A stretch of DNA of 64,000 nucleotides from Calendula officinalis. Taxonomy: Eukaryota; Streptophyta; Magnoliopsida; Asterales; Asteraceae. This document shows positions 55,401 through 64,000 of the stretch, in pieces. The notes below the pieces were generated by a model. The model saw only the letters and a program-made list of their open reading frames with translations. It was not told where the DNA came from and did no database searches. Position 1 is the stretch's first letter. The number at the start of each line of letters is the position of its first letter. The position numbers and the translations under genes are program-made. The stretch is taken from positions 34,422,047 to 34,486,046 of the forward strand of contig OY970835.1 in NCBI GenBank assembly GCA_963853835.1, read 5' to 3'.

Positions 55401-56093
55401 TGTATTGCCTTGTAGGTTGGAGAAGGTCCCACAATTGCTTAAAATGCTTCACCCGAAACTCATCTTGGTAATGCAAACTCTGATTGTTTCTTATTTTTAG
55501 TTTTACCAAAAAGAATATAATTATCAATTTTTATGCATTAATTAGTTCACTTTATTATAATGTTTGCTTTGATTTTTTAACATCAGCTTCCAGATAACAC
55601 AAAATCATTCTTTTCTCCCTTAAGTGAATCATTGCCATGTTTATATTACACCGAAAACGAGACACTTCGTCTACCAAATTCCAAGAATCTGTTAGAGCTA
55701 AATATTGCAACAGACTTAGCTTCAAAGTTGACTTTTTCAAAATTGGAGAATGAGGATTTGACCATTTCAAGATTAAAAGGCGAGCTTTCGGTGGAAAAAG
55801 GTAAACACTATTTACTTGAAGATAAGCAACATGGAAATTCTTCAGAGACGAGATCCTTGGTGTATTGGGGTAAGGCCGATTTAAAAAGTTTATTATTGGC
55901 ATTAAAGAAGATTGGGGTCAACGGGTCAATGGAAAAAGTCAAAGCTGATGATGGTTCAAATACACTTCGTGTTTTTGAGCCTAATGAGGCTTTGATACAA
56001 GTGAAAGGAACAAGTACTATTATTCAGACCGTTGATGAGAGTTTAGCGTCCCTTATTTATGATAGAGTTGATAGCCTTTTTAGTGTCACGTAA
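52416..56093 (+). CDS. INTS9: Integrator complex subunit 9 homologue (INTS9)
   Basis: Eleven coding exons: 52416-52424 (9 bases), 52702-53031, 53448-53665, 53780-54073, 54139-54319, 54552-54644, 54739-54830, 55046-55163, 55243-55328, 55416-55467, 55587-56093; they sum to 660 codons in frame. Hallmarks are FDCPLDLSALTIFSP, NVSLIDVVLISSPMGMLGLP and MMEDLVAMHMEFKQFYGP (metallo-beta-lactamase fold with its metal ligands missing), then YNGTLVIKALSSGLEIGSCNW, VLIPIGRIGIILQLLE and FIISSVAEELLAYTN (beta-CASP), and a C-terminal dimerisation part. INTS9 is the non-catalytic partner of the INTS11 endonuclease in the nucleus, in 3' processing of snRNAs and attenuation of transcription. Exon 4 must start at 53780, not at the nearer AG, to keep the frame. 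Arabidopsis At3g07530 is the expected orthologue. Confidence 0.92.
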
Positions 56094-56266
56094 CATTTTT
56101 TTTAATCCGGCATGTATACTTTTATTTATTTATTTATATACTTCACACAATCACTCACTCTCACTTTATTGACAAAAAAAACAACATAAGCATAGACACA
56201 CACAGACACATATATAGATTTCTTCAGTGATAGTTAAACCAAGTTTGTTTGATACTATGTTACAAC

Positions 56267-57768
56267 CTAGTCCTCCTTCCCGAGCAAGGCAAGAAGAAAC
56301 CTCTTGTAATGTCCAGAAGTTTCCTTTGTGACAGCTTGATCAAGTGACACACTGTTCCTTTTGTAATACTGCTCCATTATCACCTTCAGGTCTTTCTCAG
56401 CTCGAGTAACAATCACCCGAGTTAAAGCATCTTCATTAGTTCCACTCTTTTTTAGTGCATTCCGAATCACCTACAACATGGTATATATATCGACATTTAC
56501 TGGATATATATAAGGTAATTCAGTTAGCAACTATCAAACTGTTACCTTTTCAAAGTACTTTATGGGGTCACTAATGCATCTAATCGTTGTACGGAGTGTT
56601 TCTGTGTACTCGTTAGCCGGATCGTCCTTCAAGTGCTGCCATGATTTGGTTATTAACAAAGGAGAAACATCAAGTCATTGTTTGATGATTTTAAGAAAAT
56701 GGTGTTTGATGGGTGAAACTTGTGGTATACCTTGGTCATGTTACAACCATGTTCATCTTTGTAATGATTCAAAGTAGCCATGAGTTGCGGTTTGCTCCTT
56801 GTAGTGATAATTCGGAGGATTTCTTCATGGTCAAACGCCTTTTCTTCAATGGCGTTTCGAAGAATGCTTGACTCCGAATTTGCCAATTTCAAGTTCACTT
56901 CATTGCCTTGGTACCTATGTATGCTCACCAACCCCACTAGAAGCTACAATATTAATTAAAAAAAAAAAATAAGTTAATGAAAAAGTCTTAACCATTTAGT
57001 CAAACCCTAATAGAACATAAACATGCTTTTGTAAAAAATTAGAGGTGACAAAATGGACCGATGAAATGGGATAGTTAACTTTATGTTGACTTTCAACCGG
57101 TTGACCCATTTGACATGTTGATAAGTAAATGAGTATGAAATTGTGAACTCGCCTTTCGGAGATGGGAAGTGGTATGTGAGGCAATGTCCTCTTCAAGAGA
57201 ACGCTTGTAGCGGCATTGATAGGCAATCTTGACACCAAAAAGCTCTTGAGGAGATAAAGTGCAAGAAAGTTCAATGATGACTCTATGATCACGGTTTTCT
57301 TTTCTTAATGCTACGTTTGCTAGCACTGCATCCCGATCCGCTGGGTCTAAATTCCATCGGTAAACTGCTCTCTGCATTAATTAATAAACAAAAATACATA
57401 TAATATTATAAAAGATATACACAAACAATGCAATGGTATTTATAAGTACCTCAAAGTTACCAGAAAGCTCATTTTCAAGACGCTTTACAAGATCTTCTTG
57501 ATAGATTTCTTGATAAGCTTCCCTTATCAATTTCCTTTGACTTGCATTTCTATGCCCCAAAATCGATATTACAGCCTTTTCATCAGTTCCCCATCCTTCA
57601 TAAAAAAATTTATGTTTAATTCTCATCTATTAAATACATAAACTATTATGAGGAAAAAAATAGAATTTAGAGAGTGGGAGAGAGATGGTAAGAACCATGG
57701 CAAGCCTTCTTTAGAAGCTCAGCATCGGCAGGAGGAGAAGCATCTTCATAGGCAATGAGAGTGGCCAT
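56267..57768 (-). CDS. annexin, D8/RJ4-like
   Basis: Six exons, minus strand: 57768-57696, 57595-57450, 57371-57153, 56943-56731, 56626-56546, 56470-56267; 311 residues, the usual size. Four annexin repeats; the first has the type II calcium loop GWGTDEKAV with ISILGHRNASQRKLIREAY, the fourth GTNEDALTRVIVTRAEKDL and the tail QAVTKETSGHYKRFLLALLG. The second and third repeats lack the canonical GxGT loop, as in most plant annexins. These proteins bind acidic phospholipids in a calcium-dependent way and act at the plasma membrane and in stress signalling. Wording is closest to Arabidopsis annexin 8 and strawberry RJ4. Intron 3 has a GC donor (AAAG/GCGAGT). Its 3' end faces INTS9 with about 170 bp between stop codons. 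Confidence 0.93.
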
Positions 57769-58577
57769 GTCTTAACTTATTGGAGTTTTTGATTAATAAC
57801 CCTTTAATTTATAGTCAAATTAAGTTGAAACTAACGCCCAATTTTGGTTGTTTGCTTTGATTCCTTCACTTGTTTTCTTTCTAATTATATATGTTATCTT
57901 CTTGACACACAACATTGTAAAGTTGGAATAAGGCATCTAAATAAAAAGACACAGATGCCTTATAGTTGAGTCTGGAGAGTGCACACTCGTTCTAGTAAGC
58001 TTGTTGCCATCACAATAGGGGTTGTTGGTACTCAAAATAATTTACACGTTTCCCCCTCCAACAAGTTTTAACGGATGTGACTTTCTAGCCAACCATTTTA
58101 ACCGAATTAAGTAACTTTCGGTTCTTTTAAATACATCTAACTGATACCATAGTATTTGCTTAGTTTTTTCATGCCTTGGAAACTAATGTGATTATCTAAA
58201 TGATCTAATTGAGGATTTCGTGACGTATAGGGTCAAAATTACTCTAATCTGAAAGTGATCTTTATGCATTTAAGAGTCAGGATTGTTGACTATTACCACT
58301 CCAAATACAACCAAATTCTAACAGTATAGAAGTAGGCCCTTCAAGTTGGTCAATGTATGCATGATTCTTAAAGTTGGACAATTTTGTATAAGATGCTACT
58401 AGATTATCAAATAACCAACAATACACTTGTAAGTTGAACCATTTTTTATTCAGAATCACAATCATTTAGGCATTTAAATAATCAAACAGCACCTCAATTT
58501 TATGCAAATTAAGATTTCTGCTTGCCAGATAGCAAGAACAGAGTTGGATAACATTTCCAAATATAAAACAAATGAAA
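57769..58577. other. spacer between annexin and UGT genes
   Basis: Contains the annexin promoter/leader (adjacent to 57768) and the 3' end of the UGT. AT-rich, without a further ORF or repeat border that I can support. Confidence 0.5.
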
Positions 58578-59951
58578 CTATCTGCTTATATACGATATAA
58601 ACGAATCCATCTCTAACCGACTAACACCGCCTTCCATGTGTGATCTCTTGACATCATCACCCAACTTGACCGCTCTTTTCCGCATCTCCTCCCCTTCTTT
58701 TGAATCCATAAGCTTTTTAACCGCCTTTTCAACAACCACACTCGCCACCAACTCATCCCTTCGTTCCCAATCCTTAACCACCACACCAGTTCCAAGAACT
58801 TGGGAGATCAAACACGCATTTCTTGGCTGATCAGAGTGTATTGGCCACGTGGCCATTGGCACACCCGTTGATATACTCTCCATGCACGAATTCCAACCAC
58901 AATGACTCATAAACCCGCCCGTTGCAAAATGGGCCAAGATCTCCAACTGTGGGGCCCACCCTCGCTCCACCAACCCCCTTCCTTTCACTCTCTCTTCAAA
59001 CCCATTTGGCAACACAACCTCACTATCCTTAACCCTAACTGCAAGTGCATCCCCAACATCTGCAGCCCGAACTACCCAAATAAACCTTTGTTTACTTCTC
59101 TCTAACCCGATAGCTAATTCCCTAATTTGTTTATCGTTAAAGGTTGTACTCGTCCCAAAGGACACATAAATAACTGAATTTATAGGTTGTTTGTCAAGCC
59201 ATTGCAAACATTTGTGACGGTTTTCTGTAATGGGCAGGTCTGGTGTTATTTGAACCGGATTAACTGGTCCGATGGCCCATATCTTTTTCCCATAGATCTC
59301 TTCTCTCTCTAGATATTCTATGTATTCACCTTCAATAGCACTAGATGAATCAAATAAATCTCCCACGTCATCATTCATGTGGGGTTGTTGTAATCTTGCA
59401 AATTCCTTAAACTCAGGAGTGACAATTCCATTTTTAGAAGGAATCCGGTTTAGCAAATCCGGGTTAACCGGAAACGGTCTGCCGGATTTCTCCCAGAAAT
59501 CCCAGAAGTAATAGAAAGCAGAAAGTGGACGAAAGTTGTAAGTCTCGGCGTTTGGAATTAATTTCACATCTTGAATGACGTACGACATGAGAGTGTCGTG
59601 TATGACGGCGACTCTGGTGGCTGTTTCTGAGAGAGAAAGGATGAGATCCGCCACAGGGCGGCGGAGATGGAGGGTGGATTCGAAGCTGGATTGGAGGTGA
59701 GAAGGGAAGGCAGTGGAGGGGTTTGGTGGTGGACAAGTAAACGGAGGAGTTGGGATTTCGTGGAAGTGGATGTGGTCGGAGGCGGCGACACGGGAGCGGA
59801 CTTGGCGGAGGTTGGCGGTGGTGCAGGTGAAGTGGACGGGGATGTTGTAGGCGGATACGAGGCCGGAGAGGTGAAGAAGCTGATTGAGATGACCGTGTGC
59901 TATGAATGGCACCATCACCACCACTACTCCGGTTCGGTTGTCGCCGGTCAT
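58578..59951 (-). CDS. UDP-glycosyltransferase, zeatin O-glucosyltransferase-like, intronless
   Basis: 457 residues in one exon. The N-terminus VVVVMVPFIAHGHLNQLLHLS carries the catalytic His (residue 21) in the GH pair, and VIHDTLMSYV holds the activating Asp near residue 119. The PSPG box (ca. 332-375) runs from WAPQLEILAHF to MATWPIHSDQ with HCGWNS and the terminal Asp-Gln; terminal Gln is usual for UDP-glucose users. The wording (FHEIPTPPF, NAETYNFRPLSAF, ENRHKCLQWLDKQP) matches the UGT93/ZOG group, which O-glycosylates zeatin-type cytokinins or other small alcohols in the cytosol. The actual acceptor cannot be told from sequence. The family is commonly intronless. A diverged, broken copy lies head-to-head 2 kb away. 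The region just upstream of the ATG is occupied by a MITE. Confidence 0.93.
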   Translation of the reverse strand: MTGDNRTGVVVVMVPFIAHGHLNQLLHLSGLVSAYNIPVHFTCTTANLRQVRSRVAASDHIHFHEIPTPPFTCPPPNPSTAFPSHLQSSFESTLHLRRPVADLILSLSETATRVAVIHDTLMSYVIQDVKLIPNAETYNFRPLSAFYYFWDFWEKSGRPFPVNPDLLNRIPSKNGIVTPEFKEFARLQQPHMNDDVGDLFDSSSAIEGEYIEYLEREEIYGKKIWAIGPVNPVQITPDLPITENRHKCLQWLDKQPINSVIYVSFGTSTTFNDKQIRELAIGLERSKQRFIWVVRAADVGDALAVRVKDSEVVLPNGFEERVKGRGLVERGWAPQLEILAHFATGGFMSHCGWNSCMESISTGVPMATWPIHSDQPRNACLISQVLGTGVVVKDWERRDELVASVVVEKAVKKLMDSKEGEEMRKRAVKLGDDVKRSHMEGGVSRLEMDSFISYISR

Positions 59952-60069
59952 TTTTGTATTTTGTTTGTCCGGCGTAGAATTACTTTCTTGGGAACCACGA
60001 TATTCTCTCTTGATGATATTTAGGGGGTGTTTGGGAGAGCTTATTTAAAGGGGCTTATGACTTATAAGT

Positions 60070-60077
60070 TTATATAT
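60070..60077 (-). promoter_or_regulatory. possible TATA box of the UGT gene, supplied by the MITE
   Basis: On the minus strand CATATATAAAC lies about 120 bp upstream of the UGT ATG, inside the Tourist-like MITE. The 71 bp between MITE and ATG hold no TATA-like word. Use as promoter is an inference. Confidence 0.35.
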
Positions 60078-60126
60078 GCTTTAATAATCCCTTTTAAAAG
60101 GGATTATTAAGGCTTATATAAGCTTA

Positions 60127-60649
60127 GAGCATCTCCAATGAGAGCTTTTTCTAAAGCTTTTTACTATTCTAATAAGTCTCTAAAAGATTTTTTACCATTG
60201 GAACAATTAGTTTTTTGAAAAGCTTATTCCAATGATTTTTTTTCTACTAACCTTTTAACCAAGTATTTATGTTTGTCCTTTTTAGTCCTTTATGTTTAAT
60301 AAGCTTTCATTTTAAGCCTTAGATATATTATATGTAGATTGTTTATTATATTTTTATTAGTTAATAAATAAATTATATAATATTTAATGTCAATTAATAT
60401 AATATTTTGTATGAGATATTTAAAAAAAATATTATACATAGTAAGATGTCAAAAAAATGTCAAATTATATATAGGGGGTATTTATAAAACATTTGAGATA
60501 GATAAAGGTATATAAGAAATATTGTAAAGGAAAAAGCTTTTAGAAAGGTTAACCATTGGAGATGTAATTTATGAAAAGGTTTTTGGTTAGTGAATTGTTG
60601 ATGTGGCAAAAGTAATAAGCTTTTGCAAGGTTAACCATTGGGGATGCTC
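60127..60649. mobile_element. Harbinger-like MITE nested in the Tourist-like MITE
   Basis: Ends GAGCATCTCCAATG and CATTGGGGATGCTC, flanked by TTA at 60124-60126 and 60650-60652. 523 bp, AT-rich, non-coding. It forms a long inverted pair with the next element. Confidence 0.85.
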
Positions 60650-60742
60650 TTATAAGCCATAAGCCCCTTTAAATAAGCTTTCCCAAACACCCCCTTAAAC
60701 AGCATAATATTTCATTTTTGTTTTTATTCTAAGAGCATGTTA

Positions 60743-61243
60743 GAGCATCCCAAATTGTTAACCTAGCAAAAGTTTATTACTTTTGTCATATTAACAATCT
60801 ACTAACCAAAATATTTTCATAAATTACATCGTTAACCTTTCAAAAAACTTTTTCTTTTATAATATGTCTAATATACCTTTATCTATCTTAAATGTTTTAT
60901 AAATACTCCATATATATAATTTGTCATTTTTTTGACATCTTACTAACTATAATATTTTTTTTAAATGTCTCATACAAAAATATTATAATAATTAATATTG
61001 TATAATTTATTTATTAACTAATAAAAATATAATAAACAATCTATATATAATATATCTAATGTTTAAAATGAAAAATTATTAAACATAAGGTACTAAAAAG
61101 GACAAACATTAAATCTTAGTTAAAATGTTAGTAGAAAAAAAGTAATTGGAATAAGCTTTTGAAAAAACTAATTAATCCAATGGTAAAAAGTCTTTCAAAA
61201 ACTTATTAAAATAGTAAAAATCTTTAAGAAAAGCTCCCATCTC
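60743..61243. mobile_element. second copy of the same MITE, inverted
   Basis: Starts GAGCATCCCAAATTGTTAACC, which matches the reverse complement of the right end of the 60127-60649 copy, and stays recognisable throughout (for example ACTAACCAAAA, ATAAATTACATC). It ends near AAGCTCCCATCTC, with TTA at 60740-60742 and 61244-61246. More diverged at its right end. Confidence 0.8.
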
Positions 61244-61246
61244 TTA

Positions 61247-62029
61247 TGTGAATTAATAATGTCTGCTGAATCTTATTGGTTGTTGGCCTACGACTTTGTT
61301 GACCAATTACTAAATGGGCCCAAGACTTTGTTGACCAATCTTATTGGTTGTGGGCCTATGACTTTCCTGATATTCGACTCGACTCGAATCGTTAACACCC
61401 CTAATCTGACTAAAATTCTAAGGCTGTTAGCCACACTAAATGTCACATCACTTTGCAGTAACAACTAACTACATCACCTAATTCATTCACATGTAAAAGG
61501 GAATTCATTTTTTTATCACAATTTTTACTTCCTATACAACAACGTACACGTGTTACAGCTAACTGTACAAGTATGTTAAGCAACAGTTGTCGTAGATGAA
61601 TTAAAAGTTGTGGTAGGAAAATCACTCCCTCATGTAAAAGGAGTCTCACTAAAACAACCAATAAATACCAGGTCACCACACAAGCTTGGCTCTCCACGGT
61701 TATGGCCACAAGTCTTTTAAGCTGATAACAGTAGGTGTTGGAATGTGGGCCGCCAAAGGATGACAAACCACACGCCAAAGCCCACATTGCCAAGCAAACC
61801 CTAGGTGAACTGATATCGGATGAACATTTTTTTCCGCTAATAATTTCAATCATGCAACAATGACAAATAATTAAAAGAAGTATTTTTCTGATGAAAAGCA
61901 ATTTGAATTAATTAAATATTTTGGTTAAAATATGTACAGTTGCTCAGGTCACCACATAACCAATTATTGTATTATCTGTGTATAAATGACAAACTCCTCT
62001 CAGAAGCTCCACCGCACAATGAATAATAA
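61247..62029 (+). promoter_or_regulatory. upstream region of the broken UGT copy
   Basis: Contains a short tandem similarity (GACTTTGTTGACCAAT near 61290 and 61324, TTATTGGTTG(T/G) near 61273 and 61342). A TATA box (GTGTATAAATG) lies at 61981-61986, 44 bp before the first ATG. No ORF is supported; frames on the minus strand at 61443-61901 look accidental. Confidence 0.5.
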
Positions 62030-63398
62030 ATGATGGCCGGCGACAGAGACATCTTTCCGGCATCTCCGTGGCACAAGGTCACATCACCCAGCTCCTCCAC
62101 CTCTCCCGCCTCATCTCCGCCTACAACATCCCCGTTCACTTTGTCATCACCACCAATCTAATCGGAAAAGTCATCTCCCGACACCGTAGCTCCGACCCAA
62201 TCTCCGCCGTAATCTGCAATCAAATCCACTTCCACGAATTCGAAATCCCTCCTTTCACTTCCCCTCCTCCACACCCTTCCATCCCGTTCCCTACCCACCT
62301 CCAACCGTCTTTCGACTCCACTCTGCATCTCCGCCGCCCTCCTCATACACTCTCTCTCACAAAATGTTAAAAGAACCGCCGTCATCCATGATGTTCTCAT
62401 GTCTTACGTTGTTCAAGATGTGAAATCCATACCAAACGCCGAGACTTACCTGTTTCAACCGCCGCCAGCTTTTTATAGAGCCTCCGCCCACTGGGAGAAA
62501 ACCGGTGGACCATTTCCGGTTGACCCGGAAACCCTAAACCGGCTTCCATCTCAAGACGGAATTTCAAGCCCTGAATTTTTGAAGTTCGTGACGCTTCAAC
62601 GATCCTACATGAATTTTCATGTTGGAGAATTATATGATTCGTTAAGAGTAATTGAAGGCGAATTTTTTGAATATCTAGAGAGAGATGAGATGAGAAAAAA
62701 AGTATGGGCTATTGGACCATTAAAACCGGTCCATATTGCATCTAATGTGACGGTGTCAGAAAACCGTCATAAATGCTTGCAATGGCTTGACAAGCAACCT
62801 CCTAATTCAGTTATTTATGTATGTTTTGGTACAACAACCACCTTTAGCGACGACCAAATTAGGGAATTGGCTCTCGGGTTAGAGAGAAGTGGACAAAGGT
62901 TTCTTTGGGTGGTTAGAGCTGCTGACGTGGCGCCGCAGCAGTTAGACAGCTTCCAGAATCTGGCGGTTGAATTGCCACTCGGATTTGAAGAGACAGTGAA
63001 AGGGCGGGGATTGATCGAGCGGGGGTGGGCCCCACAGTTACGGATATTGGGACATTTTGCTTCGGGCGGGTATATGAGTCATTGTGGGTGGAATTCAAGC
63101 ATGGAGAGTATATCCATGGGAGTACCAATGGCCACGTGGCCAATGCACTCCAAGAAATGCATTTTTAATCACAAATATTCTTAGAATTGGTGTGTCGGTT
63201 AAGGATTGGGAGCATAGAAACGAGTTGGTGACGGCTATGGTGGTGGAAGAGGTTATTAAGACATTAATGGGTTCGAAAGAAGGGGATGAGTTACGGAGGA
63301 GAGCTGAAAAATTGGGATCCGAAGTCAAAAGATCGGTGGCAAAAGGCGGTGTTAGTCAAGTGGAGATGGATTCCTTCACTTCTTATATTTCTCGATAA
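62030..63398 (+). pseudogene. UDP-glycosyltransferase pseudogene, ZOG-like, sister of the 58578-59951 gene
   Basis: Colinear with the intact UGT but broken three times. After ATGATGGCCGGCGAC a net loss of about 13 bases puts the following AQGHITQLLHLS out of frame. Near 62355-62375 a net loss of 8 bases after LHLRRP shifts the frame again; it recovers as AVIHDVLMSYVVQDV. Near 63155, eight bases are missing after ATWPMHS, removing the Asp-Gln that ends the PSPG box, and the tail (NAFLITN ... SYISR) is in another frame. The middle, including HCGWNSSMES, is well kept, so inactivation looks recent. It could still yield a truncated mid-protein but not a working enzyme. Confidence 0.9.
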
Positions 63399-63995
63399 TA
63401 TCGCGGATTAATTTGTACCCGGTTATATTACTAAGTCGCTTATTTTGCGACATCATCATTTATGTTGCTAACAACATTTTAAATTACCAACCCCAGTCGC
63501 TAATGCGTCACTATTTTAACAACACCCCCAACGTATGAAGTCGCTAATTTGCAACATCCATAAAAGTGTCCAAAAATATGGCGCTAAACTCGTGGCATGC
63601 ATCTCAATGCATGTTGTTGATGGAGTTGCTTAACACGTCGCTGATTAAACCCTCTTTAGATTCACGATGTGATTTAGACCTTGCTTTGTCACTTTTTGTG
63701 ACTTCTACACTGTGTCGTTATTATTGGGCTTATCTCTATGTTGGACTAGCCCACTTTCTATTTAGTTTGAATGAAATAAGGCCCAAGCCAAATTACAGCT
63801 CGTTAGTGATCCGGATTACCTGGTCATATTCTAGACGTTAGTTTGAACGGAGAATTAGGGCTGTTCTGATTTGTTTTTGATTCAGTATTTCTCGTCTATT
63901 TTCGTTGTATGTAAAGGCTATTTAATGCCTCCTTAATCATGAATAAGAAGCACAACTTTCTGGTGAGTTTAATTAGCTATCACTTGTATCCTACA
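63399..63995 (+). other. spacer ending in what looks like the 3' end of an LTR
   Basis: The first 200 bp are unassigned, with repeated GTCGCTAAT words (63433, 63494, 63540 region). From about 63613 (TGTTGTTGATGG) the sequence resembles an LTR, with a transcript-end-like stretch AATGAATAAG-type (63935-63950), and it ends TATCCTACA. The last bases AAGTGG fit the start of a TGGTATCAGAGC primer-binding site cut by the window edge. The left border is a guess. Confidence 0.4.
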
Positions 63996-64000
63996 AGTGG

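Larger units (their letters stand above)
60023..60694. mobile_element. Tourist/Harbinger-like MITE in the UGT promoter, interrupted by another MITE
   Basis: Ends GGGGGTGTTTGGGAGAGCTT and AAGCTTTCCCAAACACCCCC, flanked by TTA at 60020-60022 and 60695-60697. The arms AGCTTATTTAAAGGGGCTTAT and their inverse pair further inward. A second MITE (60127-60649) is inserted in its middle. The left end lies only 72 bp from the UGT start codon. Confidence 0.88.

Noticed and set aside
61443..61901. 152-codon minus-strand ORF
   Set aside because: No family resemblance, no promoter or splice logic, and hydrophobic composition typical of chance frames in AT-rich DNA.

Overview
The window is nuclear DNA of a flowering plant: genes with spliceosomal introns, five full-length or partial LTR retrotransposon types, several MITE classes, AT-rich spacers and plant-only gene families (LNK clock cofactor, PSPG-box glycosyltransferases, GDSL lipase). 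The retroelement proteins and the style of the post-pol ORF resemble those of Asteraceae, so I favour a daisy-family plant; this is recognition from memory, not a search.

Left half (1-36.5 kb), a retrotransposon nest. A SIRE/Maximus-like copia element enters from the left (pol end 1-2153), continues through a long post-pol gene (10031-13905, two exons joined by an in-frame intron, with its own TATA box) and ends in a 3' LTR (13989-14482). A second copia element (2492-9903) with apparently identical LTRs but a wrecked interior is inserted exactly into the TATA box of that post-pol gene. The SIRE-like element itself sits inside the protease region of a third, older copia element (14488-ca. 17900). 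Then comes a minus-strand copia remnant (18050-18998), whose LTR is split by the most striking object of the window: a 17.3-kb head-to-tail array LTR-int-LTR-int-LTR-int-LTR (18999-36305), flanked once by the 5-bp duplication GAATG. Its three interiors each carry an intact pol ORF but no gag.

Right half (36.5-64 kb), ordinary gene space. A GDSL esterase/lipase gene with a probable frame break (36775-38172, +); a NAD(P)-binding/CIA30-domain gene (38854-41983, -); a LNK2-type clock cofactor (44390-47109, -); an Integrator subunit 9 homologue (52416-56093, +); an annexin D8-like gene (56267-57768, -); and a divergent pair of zeatin-O-glucosyltransferase-like UGTs, one intact (58578-59951, -) and one broken (62030-63398, +). 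Exon models were built by hand from GT/GC-AG sites; apart from the GDSL gene, every model closes in frame. Between the genes lie a hAT MITE, a mariner-type MITE and a nest of Tourist-like MITEs in the promoter of the intact UGT. The last bases look like the 3' end of another LTR followed by a primer-binding site.

The genes form no operon or obvious pathway cluster; only the UGT pair is a local duplication. I see no tRNA, rRNA, CRISPR or bacterial feature.
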